The notes under the pieces are model-generated. The model did not search any database. It was not told the origin of the DNA and worked only from the letters and a program-made list of their open reading frames with translations. Both the position numbers and the translations under genes were made by a program. From a virus: 35,906 nucleotides of DNA. Below are positions 1 to 8,735 of this stretch, piece by piece; positions within the stretch are counted from its first letter, which is position 1; each line of letters opens with the position of its first letter. The stretch covers positions 1-35,906 of IMG/VR virus record IMGVR_UViG_3300008050_000131; one strand, given 5' to 3'.

Positions 1-121
1 GCGCTCTTATTCCATCTTCTTCAGGAACCTCAGGTTCCAAGAGGATCTGATCTCTCAATTTGTTTTTTTGAGTGGTTAAATCTTTGATCTGATCTAAGAT
101 CTTTTTATATTCGGCAATCAT
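1..121 (-). CDS. Partial hypothetical protein, N-terminus only (runs off left edge)
   Basis: An open frame begins with ATG at 121-119 and stays open to base 1, giving about 40 residues. A Shine-Dalgarno AAGGA lies about 7 bases upstream, which supports the start. The visible part begins MIAEYKKILDQIKDL and is rich in Lys, Asp, Gln and Leu with a heptad-like spacing, so a short coiled coil is likely. An acidic stretch with EPEVPEED follows. It lies 53 bases downstream of the SF2 helicase stop and belongs to the same leftward replication transcript. I do not recognise the family, and the rest of the gene is outside the window. Confidence 0.6.
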   Translation of the reverse strand, partial: MIAEYKKILDQIKDLTTQKNKLRDQILLEPEVPEEDGIRA

Positions 122-174
122 GTCTCTGTCCTTATTTTTACGATTTAAAGTCTAATTATAACTTTGTTGAAAAG

Positions 175-1437
175 TCAAACATATTTATAAGAATGTCTCT
201 CGTAGACCTTTCTTCTCGCCCACCAGTATGCTGTAAGTACCTCTATTCTTGAATCAACGATGTCTAGAACAATAGGAGACTTTTTATTTGGCGAATCCCT
301 CAAGATTCTACCTACGGATTGAGTAATAGAAGTCTTAGGAGTGGCTAAAATAAGAGTGTCTAACTCAGGGATGTCTAACCCCTCTTGAGCCATAGCGTAT
401 GTACCTACAATTACATCGGCCCTAGAAGAGATCACCCTAGCCTTTGAGGTCATTCCACCAATATATTTATCAACAGTAAAATCCTCGGTCACGAGTTCTT
501 TGAGGAGACTAACCATCTCTTTTACATGAGCGACTCTTTCACTCAAGATTAAAATCTTTCTCCCTGTCTTTAAAGCCCTTAAACAATAAGTGACTATAAG
601 ATCAGTCCTCTCAGGAACTTTCGACACCATAGTGACCAATTTTGAAGTATTAACCTCCCCATTCCAGAGCTTATAAGAGCGGGGCGCAAAATGAGTATCA
701 GTATCAATCCTCCAGATTGAAGGAACCCTAGTATGTCCTTCCATCTCATAGACAATCGGCCCTATGTGGAGGAAGATAATCTCCTGAAGACCATCTTTTC
801 TTTCGGGGGTAGCGGTAAGTCCTATCCTAAACCTAGCAGGCATCTTTGAGATTGCTTCCTGCCACATCGGTGCGCCATATCGATGAGTCTCATCGCAGAT
901 GAGTGTCCCGAACATCCTATAGATTGAAGGGTCGTACTCCCTCTTAGGATTTACGAGACTCTGAACCATCCCGATCACAATATCTTCGTCTCCTGTAGGG
1001 ATAATATCCCTCTGCCACAAACCTACCTTTGCCTCTGGGAGAAACGTCTTAATGCGATCTACCCATTGGTCGACTAAGAAAGACTTGTGGACTAAAACTA
1101 AGGCCGTTCGATTTAACCTCCTGATTATATCAAGACCCATCACCGTCTTACCCTTACCGCAGGGAGCATATAGAACCGCTCCCGTTCCTCTCTCTCTTAA
1201 ATGATTCATAACGGCTTCTACAGCAGGCTTCTGTTCATCCCGTAGAGAGATGGGTGTAAATTCAGATAACTCCTCTCCAAGCGTCTCTAAAGGGTCTTTA
1301 TGGGCAAACCCCTCATAGCCTCTCGGTACGAGTAACCCCTCTGAAGATTCCTTATAGAGAAGGTGGTCTTCTTCTTTCCTTAGAGTAAGACTCTCTAGGT
1401 CACTTAAAGACCAATCTTTCTTTAGACCCCACCCCAT
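175..1437 (-). CDS. SF2 DNA/RNA helicase (UvsW-like, DEAD/DEAH superfamily)
   Basis: This is a 420-residue ATP-dependent superfamily 2 helicase, probably acting on branched or stalled DNA during phage replication and recombination. Visible motifs in order: a Q-motif-like RDEQKPAVEAV near residue 66; Walker A APCGKGKT near 92; motif II DETH (a DExH box); motif III-like GLTATPERKDG; a second RecA-like lobe with VGTYAMAQEGLDIPELD; and motif VI QSVGRILR with the arginine finger. The length and two-lobe layout fit phage T4 UvsW-type and similar restriction-helicase-like enzymes. The ATG overlaps the polymerase stop by one base (TAATG), so translation is probably coupled. The family is clear; the specific UvsW role is inferred. 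Confidence 0.9.
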   Translation of the reverse strand: MGWGLKKDWSLSDLESLTLRKEEDHLLYKESSEGLLVPRGYEGFAHKDPLETLGEELSEFTPISLRDEQKPAVEAVMNHLRERGTGAVLYAPCGKGKTVMGLDIIRRLNRTALVLVHKSFLVDQWVDRIKTFLPEAKVGLWQRDIIPTGDEDIVIGMVQSLVNPKREYDPSIYRMFGTLICDETHRYGAPMWQEAISKMPARFRIGLTATPERKDGLQEIIFLHIGPIVYEMEGHTRVPSIWRIDTDTHFAPRSYKLWNGEVNTSKLVTMVSKVPERTDLIVTYCLRALKTGRKILILSERVAHVKEMVSLLKELVTEDFTVDKYIGGMTSKARVISSRADVIVGTYAMAQEGLDIPELDTLILATPKTSITQSVGRILRDSPNKKSPIVLDIVDSRIEVLTAYWWARRKVYERHSYKYV

Positions 1438-3266
1438 TATTTAGCCTCTGCCCATGAGTCACCTATCGCAGGCTCTGCTATTAAAGGAACCTTTAGAGTC
1501 ACGCAATTCTCCATCTCATATTGAAGAGTTTTTGCAATGTACTCAGCAATACTCTCCTTCGCTTCTACGACCACTTCATCATGAACCTGTCCAATGATCC
1601 GACAGTCTTCTACCGTATACCCCTCACTCCTAACTCGCCTATGGAAGTTCCGCATACCGATCTTGATGATGTCACTAGCGGAACCCTGAACCTGAGTATT
1701 GATCGCTTGTCTCTCTGCTCCGTTACTCTCTCCCTTATCCTTAGAATTAATCTTTGGGAGAGGTCTTCTTCTCCCTGTGACCGTCCAAGTAAATCCCTTT
1801 CTCCTAACTCCTGCAATAAGATGGTCTTGGAATTGAGCTACACCTGCATATTTTTCAAAATATCTATCAATATAATCTTGCGCTTCCTCCTGAGTCTTCT
1901 TTATTCGGTTCCCAAGAGTCTTCGCACCCATCTTGTAGATAAGACCAAAGTTTATCTCTTTAGCATTATAACGAGCGCAATTACAAGCATCTGCCGTCAT
2001 CTGATGAATATCACCGTTATCTTTATAAATACCCATCATCACTGGGTCTTCACTTAGGTGTGCAGTGACCCTCAATTCTACCTGTGAGTAATCGGCAACA
2101 ATCAATTTATACCCTTCCTCACAGATAAAGGCTCTTCTTAAAGCATCCCCTTCGGGTGTCCTAGATGATGGTATATTCTGCATATTAGGGTTAGAGGAGG
2201 ACATTCTTCCTGTCCCTGTACCCCATTGATTAAATGACCCATGCACTCGTCCTTCATCATCAGCAAACAGGACTAACTTTGTACTGTAGGTAGATACCAT
2301 CTTAGAGAACCTCCGATAGTCTAATACCCACTCCGCGACCTCTCTCCCTCTATCAGTCGTACCCTCAATCTCTCCCTCTTTCCATTTTAAGAGATTGTCC
2401 TTAGCTGTCGAGTATTGCTTACTAGCACCCTTTTTAAGTCCAACAACACCCCAAATTCTCCCGCAGAGATTATTCGATAACCATTTACTTGAACTAATCA
2501 GCGCATCAGAACCAAAAATAGACTTAAAATTATCCTCGATCTCCTTCGCCTTCGCTTCCATTACAATCCCAGCTTTTTTTATGTTTGATGTGTCAATCTT
2601 AAAGCCATAATGTTCCATCTCTTCAACAATCCTCATAATAGGCATTTCTAACTCCTTAAAAACTTTAACATTTAAAGGGGTTAATTCAGGATATAAGACA
2701 CCGACTAACTTTAAGAGATAAACCGCGTCATCGATTGCATACTTCCCCATCATTCCGACAGGAACCTCACAGTTTTTAAAACTCTTAAACTGCTTAAAAC
2801 TCCCCATCTCATGCCCTAAAATTCGTTTTACGAGACTCTTTAACCCATGCCCACCCTCGCGCTCTGGTTCTAATAACCATGAGACACAGAGGGTGTCTAA
2901 GACCTCGCAGGAGAAGTTCTCGACATCAAGTCCCTCATTCCTTAATACCTTCAGATCAAACTTAGCATTGTGAATCCAAATAGTGTTCCCAGAATCCATG
3001 AAGATTTGGTTCAGTAAACTAAACGCCTCCTGCCGAGGAGCGTTCTTAGGAGCTACTGAGAATAAGTCATCCCCCTGTTCATGCGCTATCGGGACATACC
3101 ATCCTCTATAACCCTCATCAGTTTTCACACTCAAAGAGTAGCCGATGGCGCGTCTATTAAAAGACAAACCATCAGTCTCGGTATCAAAACTAAACTCGGT
3201 GAAATTCTTGAGGTATCGTTGTAATGATTCTAAATCAGACGACTCAGTTAAAATACCAGACTGCAT
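1437..3266 (-). CDS. Family A DNA polymerase with 3'-5' exonuclease domain
   Basis: This is a 609-residue replicative polymerase of the Pol I/T7 type. The N-terminal third carries the proofreading exonuclease: ExoI FDTETDGL (Asp28, Glu30), ExoII WIHNAKFDLK and ExoIII YAIDDAVYLLK. The polymerase domain has motif A VADYSQVELR, motif B with Arg-x3-Lys followed by NFGLIY, and motif C QVHDEVVVE. Phe occupies the position that sets dideoxy discrimination (E. coli Phe762). The interval between DIH and the motif B Arg is about nine residues shorter than in E. coli Pol I and close to that of T7. The usually invariant Gly after the O-helix Tyr is Lys here (IYKMG). There is no 5' nuclease domain. A GGAG lies just upstream of the ATG. 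Confidence 0.95.
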   Translation of the reverse strand: MQSGILTESSDLESLQRYLKNFTEFSFDTETDGLSFNRRAIGYSLSVKTDEGYRGWYVPIAHEQGDDLFSVAPKNAPRQEAFSLLNQIFMDSGNTIWIHNAKFDLKVLRNEGLDVENFSCEVLDTLCVSWLLEPEREGGHGLKSLVKRILGHEMGSFKQFKSFKNCEVPVGMMGKYAIDDAVYLLKLVGVLYPELTPLNVKVFKELEMPIMRIVEEMEHYGFKIDTSNIKKAGIVMEAKAKEIEDNFKSIFGSDALISSSKWLSNNLCGRIWGVVGLKKGASKQYSTAKDNLLKWKEGEIEGTTDRGREVAEWVLDYRRFSKMVSTYSTKLVLFADDEGRVHGSFNQWGTGTGRMSSSNPNMQNIPSSRTPEGDALRRAFICEEGYKLIVADYSQVELRVTAHLSEDPVMMGIYKDNGDIHQMTADACNCARYNAKEINFGLIYKMGAKTLGNRIKKTQEEAQDYIDRYFEKYAGVAQFQDHLIAGVRRKGFTWTVTGRRRPLPKINSKDKGESNGAERQAINTQVQGSASDIIKIGMRNFHRRVRSEGYTVEDCRIIGQVHDEVVVEAKESIAEYIAKTLQYEMENCVTLKVPLIAEPAIGDSWAEAK

Positions 3267-3307
3267 ATGCTCTCCATTATTGCCCCTAAAGGCGAGTTAT
3301 TCTTCTA

Positions 3308-4066
3308 TTAAAATGGTATTTTTCCATCATTAGGATTTTGGTTCTTACTGTTAAAATAAGAGTCGCCCTGTGAAGGAGACGAACCATTGTTACTCCAAGA
3401 AGATTGCGAAGAATTATTCTCTCCTTTATCACTCCAAGAGGAGGTTTCTTTCGGGGTATTACCCCCACCCCAACTACTATTATCTGTAGCGGGATTGAAT
3501 ACTGCCTCTAATTCTACTCTCGTCTTCGGCTTTAAGACCTCAAGGTAATTAAAAGGAACCTCTTCTGGCTCTGAATGATCTAGGTACTCAAGCATCGAAC
3601 CCACTGCGGGAGACTTGTCCCCCATACGACTCACATTAAACACTCGCCCTCTTAGTGAACCATGTCGACTCATTAACTTTTCAATTTGCTTGTAGATGGG
3701 TGCAGATCGCTTAACCACGAACAATTTCAATTCATCTTTGTGTTGGGTTCCCTTTTTATCTGTCCATTCGCTGTGGTCGATGATTGTGAAAACAGCTACT
3801 CTGGAAGCTCGATAACCCATCTCTTTCAAGAGGTCGTCTTCAGGTTTGAAAGGTCTTGTGAACCAATTTCTCCAATGACCGTTCAAGTTCAATTGATACT
3901 CCTCAATGAAGAGTGGAGAAGTAATCTTCGTATCACCGCACATCACAGTCGTATCATCTACGAACGTGATTGTTTTCTCTGAATCCTTTGGCATCCAAAA
4001 CCGATTCACATAATTCTTCTTTGGTCGTTGGGCCTCAAAACCCTCATCGTTATTAAACCAAGTCAT
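3308..4066 (-). CDS. Single-stranded DNA-binding protein (SSB-like)
   Basis: This 252-residue protein sits between primase and polymerase. I chose the ATG at 4066 because AAAGGAG lies eight bases upstream; an in-frame start at 4090 has no such site. The first ~190 residues look like one compact beta-rich domain with many aromatic residues (NYVNRFWM, WRNWFTRPF), as expected for an OB-fold that stacks on DNA bases. The last ~60 residues are a Ser/Asn/Gly/Gln-rich disordered linker. The chain ends in DGKIPF, which resembles the bacterial SSB C-terminal tip (DDDIPF) that docks partner proteins. Family assignment rests on position, architecture and the tail rather than a clear domain match. The 81-base leader (4067-4147) is the longest gap in the replication block, so an own promoter is possible, but I could not pick out convincing boxes. 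Confidence 0.7.
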   Translation of the reverse strand: MTWFNNDEGFEAQRPKKNYVNRFWMPKDSEKTITFVDDTTVMCGDTKITSPLFIEEYQLNLNGHWRNWFTRPFKPEDDLLKEMGYRASRVAVFTIIDHSEWTDKKGTQHKDELKLFVVKRSAPIYKQIEKLMSRHGSLRGRVFNVSRMGDKSPAVGSMLEYLDHSEPEEVPFNYLEVLKPKTRVELEAVFNPATDNSSWGGGNTPKETSSWSDKGENNSSQSSWSNNGSSPSQGDSYFNSKNQNPNDGKIPF

Positions 4067-4147
4067 ATTTGCTCCTTTATGGCATTTCAATGTTGGTAGG
4101 TTATGTTTAACATTTTATTTACAATAAGAAAAGTGTTTTTTAACTAT

Positions 4148-5104
4148 TCATAAAAACCTTGAGTTCTCAAGTGTATAGAGGATCTCTTCTGTAGAACATT
4201 CCCCAAAGTCTTTTTTATTGACCTCCTTTATAGAACCAACCTTTGTCATGACATGAGGTGAGATAAGTTCCTTTGCTAAGGAGGCTCCACGCTCACCTGC
4301 TTCATCATTATCAAAACAAAGAATAACTTCAGTAGAGAATTTTAAAATTAACTCCGTTTGTTCAGAGGTGATGGAAGCACCAAGTATCGAGACTACACCG
4401 TATTGATTATCTTTCCCCTGAACTTGGAGAGCCTGCTCTGTAATAACCGCATCGAGTACGCCCTCAACTACAATTATTTTTCTCTGCGTATTTATTAAAT
4501 GCGCTCCTAAAACCTGCTTCCCTTTCTTCATCTCCCAGTAGTTCAAATACTTTGGGTGCGCCCCGTTTATACTACGACCAACACACCCCCATAACCGCCC
4601 TTGATAATCTCTAACAGGGAATACGGCCCTCTTGCGATCTTTATCGAACCCCAAGCCCCACCTCTTCGCTGTCTCAATAGAGACTCCCCTCTTCATTAAG
4701 TACCTTGGAATATGACCACTAAACGGAGCGAAGAGGGATTCATCGAAGGGTTTCAATTTCTTCTTCTTCTTTGCTAAATAACTCATACCGTTTAACCCCT
4801 CCATGATCTCCTCTGATTCCATCAGGAGACAAGCATCTACAGCGGGTGACCAATAGGGGTCATGGTGAGCGAGTCGCTTATAAAGAAAGCTCAATTTTCT
4901 AGCCTTAAACCCACAAGTGAAACAATTCACCAATACACTTGTATCGGTTATCTTGATACCCATCGAAGGTCTTGAGTCTTTATTTGATGAATGAAGAGGG
5001 GAATAAGGTGCAAGGGGGCAACCAATACCGATGTTTGATTCACCTCTCCTCATCTTAAAGCCTGAGATCCGTAGTATCTCCTCTACCTTTTCTTCTTTAG
5101 TCAT
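4148..5104 (-). CDS. DnaG-like DNA primase (CHC2 zinc finger plus TOPRIM)
   Basis: This 318-residue primase makes RNA primers for the phage fork. The N-terminus has a CHC2-type zinc site: Cys29, His38, Cys61 and Cys64 (C-x8-H, then C-x2-C). A middle region contains FDESLFAPFSGHIPRYLMKRG and GLGFDKDRKRAVFPVRD, typical of the DnaG RNA-polymerase core. The TOPRIM fold follows with IIVVEGVLDA (Glu214) and the metal-binding acid cluster FDNDEAG (Asp265, Asp267). It is shorter than bacterial DnaG and lacks the C-terminal helicase-binding domain, as in many phage primases. A run of five lysines (residues 112-116) is unusual and may contact DNA. Start and stop overlap the neighbouring helicase gene by one base. 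Confidence 0.9.
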   Translation of the reverse strand: MTKEEKVEEILRISGFKMRRGESNIGIGCPLAPYSPLHSSNKDSRPSMGIKITDTSVLVNCFTCGFKARKLSFLYKRLAHHDPYWSPAVDACLLMESEEIMEGLNGMSYLAKKKKKLKPFDESLFAPFSGHIPRYLMKRGVSIETAKRWGLGFDKDRKRAVFPVRDYQGRLWGCVGRSINGAHPKYLNYWEMKKGKQVLGAHLINTQRKIIVVEGVLDAVITEQALQVQGKDNQYGVVSILGASITSEQTELILKFSTEVILCFDNDEAGERGASLAKELISPHVMTKVGSIKEVNKKDFGECSTEEILYTLENSRFL

Positions 5105-6333
5105 TAGAAGGTCACTGACCCAAAGTCGGACTCTTCGACTTCGTTAAATGTCATCGTTCCCATATCCCAATCACACTCTATCTCTGGGCGTTCGCCCTCT
5201 CTCTGCTTTAAGACCTTCAGCGTCATCCTCTTATTCAATCGCTGATCCTCGTCTTGGAATAACCCTAAGATCACATCCGCGTCTTTGGCGATGTCCCCAT
5301 ATGCAATATGACTCGCATCTCCCTTAGAATTATCAGCCTGTCGGTTAAACTGAACCGTAGCCATAATTGGAACCTGAACACGCTTACTTAACTTTTTTAG
5401 ATCCCTTGAGATGTTCCCGATCTTTAACCAATTATCTCGCGCTCTCTGGTCATCATCCATCAGGTACATACCATCGATGTAAACGATGTCAGGCTTATGA
5501 CGCTCAATCTTCGCTGAGACATGACTCACCCCCCCACTCTCCTCACCTACAATGAATAATTCTCCCTTTCCCTTCATTGGGTTCTTAACCGCCTTACTCC
5601 ACTCAGCCTCTTTAAATGAATTTAGCGACCCTTTTCTCAAGTCTTGATATGAGAGGTCAAACTCTAATGCGTCAAAGCGTCTAGCGACTTGTCTCGAAGG
5701 CATCTCCTTTGTAAAGTATAGAACTCTCAAACCCTCCTTCAGATTTCGATGCGCGAGGATGTTCGTCAACCATGTCTTTCCTACACCCTGACGAGCGACT
5801 ACCAAGATGAACTCCCCATCATGGAAACCTTGAGTAGCTTCATCTAAGGTGGGGAATGGGGTCGTATACCCATCAATACCTTTGTTCTGTTGGAGTTTTA
5901 AATACTCCGCGTATCTCTCTTCTGCGGTAGCGTTCCAATCAACATCGGCTTCTGATGCCGTTGAGTCCTCGATCTGCCTCACCGCTTCTCTTAATCGATC
6001 AACAGCCTCCTCCACGTTTTTCTCGTTTAGATGTCCGTAAGCCTCACTTACTGCGGTTACCGTCAAATTGAAAGCGTGTTTCCTCTTTAATTGCTCGATG
6101 TAATAACTGAGGGGTTCATGTGGAGGGAAGTCCCATGTGTAATCTGGGAACTCTTGGTTTAAGGCATCAACACTTGGCCCAAGTCCATGCTTCTTAGAGT
6201 AGGACTGACAGAATGACCACATTTTTGTGTAGACACCCTCAAAGAGGTCTTCGGTCACTGCGTTCTCATACGCTTTGGTGTAGAGATTTGGATCTCCAAC
6301 GCATAGATCAATTATACTTTTTTCAATGTTCAT
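5104..6333 (-). CDS. DnaB-like replicative DNA helicase
   Basis: This is a 409-residue hexameric helicase of the RecA/DnaB fold that would unwind the fork 5'-3'. An N-terminal helical domain (about residues 1-135) is followed by the motor. The motor shows FPTLDEATQGFHDGEFILV leading into Walker A ARQGVGKTW (Ala in place of the first Gly, as in several phage helicases), FTKEMPSRQVARR, Walker B DIVYIDGMYLM, and the VPIMATVQFNRQA segment matching DnaB motif H4. A GYGDIAKDADVI-like segment (AYGDIAKDADVILGL) gives the expected late motif. The gene lies directly between a small unknown gene and primase, so helicase, loader and primase are co-expressed. An AAGGA lies upstream of the ATG, which overlaps the preceding stop by four bases. 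Confidence 0.92.
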   Translation of the reverse strand: MNIEKSIIDLCVGDPNLYTKAYENAVTEDLFEGVYTKMWSFCQSYSKKHGLGPSVDALNQEFPDYTWDFPPHEPLSYYIEQLKRKHAFNLTVTAVSEAYGHLNEKNVEEAVDRLREAVRQIEDSTASEADVDWNATAEERYAEYLKLQQNKGIDGYTTPFPTLDEATQGFHDGEFILVVARQGVGKTWLTNILAHRNLKEGLRVLYFTKEMPSRQVARRFDALEFDLSYQDLRKGSLNSFKEAEWSKAVKNPMKGKGELFIVGEESGGVSHVSAKIERHKPDIVYIDGMYLMDDDQRARDNWLKIGNISRDLKKLSKRVQVPIMATVQFNRQADNSKGDASHIAYGDIAKDADVILGLFQDEDQRLNKRMTLKVLKQREGERPEIECDWDMGTMTFNEVEESDFGSVTF

Positions 6334-6686
6334 TTTCTGTATTTCCTTGGAAGGGATGCTGTGTACTGAACAATATCGGTTGAAACAAGAGAAGTATCAT
6401 CTACAACCATCTCAATAACCCGCTGATCTGTTCTTAATGTCTCTCGACAATCATAAATAGTTTTAAATGTTAGATGGTCATAGTCCTTTAAGAGAGCGAT
6501 AGGCTCTTGATCAATATAGATAATTATGGGTTTTACCCTCTCAGATAAAGACCACAAAAACCCCTCTCTTATGACTTCATATCTCTTAGGCCCAATCAAA
6601 AGTTTTCTACCCACATATTTAAGGACAACTTCTGAATGAACCCAGACTGAAGGAGAGAAGGTGTTTCCAATAGAACCTCTTAACAT
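6330..6686 (-). CDS. Hypothetical protein between helicase and helicase loader
   Basis: This 118-residue protein is of unknown function. It has no recognisable motif, signal peptide or membrane segment. Alternating hydrophobic stretches such as KPIIIYIDQEPIALLKD and IVQYTASLPRKYRK suggest a small alpha/beta protein with a basic C-terminus. It overlaps the loader stop by one base (TAATG) and the helicase start by four, so it is translated with the replisome and could be an accessory or adaptor of helicase loading. That role is inferred only from position. Confidence 0.75.
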   Translation of the reverse strand: MLRGSIGNTFSPSVWVHSEVVLKYVGRKLLIGPKRYEVIREGFLWSLSERVKPIIIYIDQEPIALLKDYDHLTFKTIYDCRETLRTDQRVIEMVVDDTSLVSTDIVQYTASLPRKYRK

Positions 6687-7306
6687 TAGAGAAGTGTCCT
6701 AGCCTTATCTTTAGAAGACGCGAGTCTCCTGTCTTCACCCTTCATCTCCACCGCGACCATACACTCCATCGCTAATGATGCTGTAGAGTTCTTATAACGC
6801 TCCTTAAACGCGCTTGGAGAGAGGTTTGTAGTTATGAAGGTAGGTAGACACTCTCTACTCCTCTTGCGGAGCATATTCTCAAAACAGAGTTCAGCCCAAC
6901 CACTTCCCTTCCCAGAGTATTCTTTACCTAGATCCTCTAAGAGTAGGAAGTCAACCTTCTCTACTCGTTGAGTGATCGAGTTATCTTCGTCAAACCTCGA
7001 TCCGTCAATGTAGGAAACCTTCAAGACATCGCTGAGAATACAGTAAGAAGAGTAGCCTCTCTTTGTGACCTCTTTTAAGAGCGCACAAGAAGCATGGGTC
7101 TTTCCAACACCATTAGCCCCATATAGAAAAATCCCCCAACCGCTGTCGTAATTGTTGGAGAGGTCTTTAACGTAATTCCTGAAGATGGTCTTGATCTGGG
7201 ATTCTGGGAAGTCAGTCATCTCTGCCCCCCAATATCTCTTACCAATGTTCATTCGCCTTAGCATATGCTGTGTCAATTCTGTGTTTTTAGGTGTCTTATG
7301 GTTCAT
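6686..7306 (-). CDS. DnaC/DnaI-like AAA+ helicase loader
   Basis: This 206-residue ATPase probably loads the DnaB-like helicase encoded just downstream. It shows Walker A LYGANGVGKTH (about residues 62-72), Walker B FLLLEDLG, a sensor-1 ITTNL preceded by Pro-Thr, and a late arginine in SLAMECMVAVEMKGEDRR, the usual DnaC box VII/VIII region. The N-terminal ~40 residues are short, so the helicase-binding domain is reduced. The ATG at 7306 is preferred over an in-frame TTG at 7309. The start lies within the last 11 bases of the upstream gene, which fits coupled translation. Confidence 0.9.
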   Translation of the reverse strand: MNHKTPKNTELTQHMLRRMNIGKRYWGAEMTDFPESQIKTIFRNYVKDLSNNYDSGWGIFLYGANGVGKTHASCALLKEVTKRGYSSYCILSDVLKVSYIDGSRFDEDNSITQRVEKVDFLLLEDLGKEYSGKGSGWAELCFENMLRKRSRECLPTFITTNLSPSAFKERYKNSTASLAMECMVAVEMKGEDRRLASSKDKARTLL

Positions 7307-7550
7307 CAATCACATCCACATTTTGTCGTACGATATTATAAGATAACGCCAAAGCTCTCGCTTGTCTTGGCGCGGATAAACAGGAGTATTCATGTGAGAC
7401 AATACGAGGTCTACCTCCAATAAACTCTTTGTCGTAAACAACAATCTTTGTTCTTTCTCCTTTCAGGTGAATCTCCATCATCCTAAAGTTTTTTAATACT
7501 TCAGGACTATAAGAACCCTTATGTCCGATATTTTCTTTGTCTAAATTCAT
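7296..7550 (-). CDS. Hypothetical protein, small, replication block
   Basis: This 84-residue protein is of unknown role. The frame is open up to 7643, but that part lies inside the C-terminal codons of the neighbouring initiator-like gene. The ATG at 7550, one base after that gene's stop codon, is the sensible start. The product is basic in the middle (LKNFRMMEIHLKGERTKIVVYDKE) and resembles a small beta-alpha fold. It ends VIDEP. It overlaps the loader start. No family recognised. Confidence 0.7.
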   Translation of the reverse strand: MNLDKENIGHKGSYSPEVLKNFRMMEIHLKGERTKIVVYDKEFIGGRPRIVSHEYSCLSAPRQARALALSYNIVRQNVDVIDEP

Positions 7551-7551
7551 C

Positions 7552-8445
7552 TTACCATCCAATCTCTTCGCCCTCTGGGCGAGAATCTTTCTCTGTGTCG
7601 TACTGTGAACCCCATGAAGGCTTATCTTCAATTTCACCGTCAATTATCATAGGGAATATACTGTTTCGGAACCCCCAAAATATGGGCATACTCGGATAAC
7701 CATTAATCTTAAACTTAGAAGAGATCTTCTCCCAGTCTCGTATACAAGAGATTAAAACCTGCGCCACAATTTCTGGACTGTAAATGTTTATAAGCTCCTT
7801 AACGTGCTTTAGATCTCTACCAAAGAATCTTGGAGGTGGCGACTTCCACTTTTTCTGCCACTCCATTGCTACCACTAATTCCATGTCCTTAGAATTGTAA
7901 TGAGTAGGCTCTTTATCTAAGAAACTCTGAAGCCTCTTCCAGTGAGAGGGAGAGGTTTGGACAGGTGTCCTCCCCTTAGACTTATCTTTGGCGAGTTTCA
8001 TCGAAGCATCAATTAAACCTTTAAGTCTAGAGACACCTTCAGGTGGCGCGGGAGTATCCTTTCCATCACACTCAAGTGAAACACTGCCCCCAGAATACCA
8101 ATTCTGTGGTTCAGGTTCAGGATCAGCGATCCCCACTAAGCTCCGCACAGTAACCAATAATGGTGTGAAGTCATAGGTTTTGTCTCTCCCTGATAATTTA
8201 GGAATCAGATACCCTTTGTAACTTAATGACCTGAGATAGGTTCTAATCGTTTGTTCTGACTTACCCGTCTTCTCGGCAAAAAATCTTGTTGAGGGGAAGG
8301 GGTTTTTACCCATCCAAGAATAATCCATCAGGTGGATGATGAGCATAGCCTCTTCCATAGAGATGTTAAGACTAGAATACTTATCTAAGAGTATCCGACA
8401 GAAAGGCGCAAATCCTCTTTCATCGATCCCATGCCACCGAATCAT
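7552..8445 (-). CDS. Winged-helix replication initiator/organiser-like protein
   Basis: This 297-residue protein has an N-terminal winged helix-turn-helix. Residues ~28-90 read as helix, turn, recognition helix and wing: STRFFAEKTGKSEQTIRTYL followed by SLSYKGYLIPKLSGRDKTY. Proline-rich linkers follow (residues ~108-135), then a second domain with PPRFFGRDLKHVKELI that resembles the C-terminal region of phage replisome-organiser/DnaD-like proteins. Together with the loader, helicase and primase just downstream this suggests origin recognition, as with other phage initiator-loader pairs. A transcriptional regulator is the alternative. The ATG overlaps the previous stop by four bases (ATGA). 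Confidence 0.65.
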   Translation of the reverse strand: MIRWHGIDERGFAPFCRILLDKYSSLNISMEEAMLIIHLMDYSWMGKNPFPSTRFFAEKTGKSEQTIRTYLRSLSYKGYLIPKLSGRDKTYDFTPLLVTVRSLVGIADPEPEPQNWYSGGSVSLECDGKDTPAPPEGVSRLKGLIDASMKLAKDKSKGRTPVQTSPSHWKRLQSFLDKEPTHYNSKDMELVVAMEWQKKWKSPPPRFFGRDLKHVKELINIYSPEIVAQVLISCIRDWEKISSKFKINGYPSMPIFWGFRNSIFPMIIDGEIEDKPSWGSQYDTEKDSRPEGEEIGW

Positions 8446-8675
8446 ACTCTACTCTTTTCTTCTTCAATCGGTTCATGATGATCTGTTAAATCACAATCAA
8501 AAATCTCTTCCTCTCCTCTTAGTGATCTTGAGATCTTCAACAGGATTTTCTCATCCTCTAGGTCTGTCTCTGCATGGAGCATTATGGTTTCAATCACCAT
8601 ATCAGCGAGTTTTCTTGCAGGTCGATACCGCAAGTCGATTATAAATTTCTTCTGTTCAGCGTCTATCCTGATCAT
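8442..8675 (-). CDS. Hypothetical small acidic protein, first gene of replication block
   Basis: This 77-residue protein starts at an ATG with a strong AAGGAGGT site. It begins MIRIDAEQKKFIIDLRYRPA and is strongly acidic toward the C-terminus (GEEEIFDCDLTDHHEPIEEE). No motif was recognised. As the first gene after a short untranslated gap with a candidate promoter, it may head the replication operon. Its stop overlaps the initiator-like gene by four bases. Confidence 0.7.
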   Translation of the reverse strand: MIRIDAEQKKFIIDLRYRPARKLADMVIETIMLHAETDLEDEKILLKISRSLRGEEEIFDCDLTDHHEPIEEEKSRV

Positions 8676-8700
8676 GTGACCTCCTTAGTGGCTACTCACA

Positions 8701-8729
8701 CAATTAGACCCTAAAAACCAAAACGTCAA
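8701..8729 (-). promoter_or_regulatory. Candidate sigma70-type promoter for replication operon
   Basis: Within the 60-base gap 8676-8735, the minus strand carries TTGACG (8729-8724), a near-consensus -35 box. About 17 bases further is the weak -10-like TAATTG (8706-8701). It lies just upstream of the ribosome-binding site of the first replication gene. The -10 match is poor, so this is only a candidate. Confidence 0.25.
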
Positions 8730-8735
8730 TAAAAA

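Noticed and set aside
1521-2057. 178-residue open frame on the plus strand inside the polymerase gene
   Set aside because: It is antisense to a clear polymerase gene, and no gene elsewhere in the window is on the plus strand.
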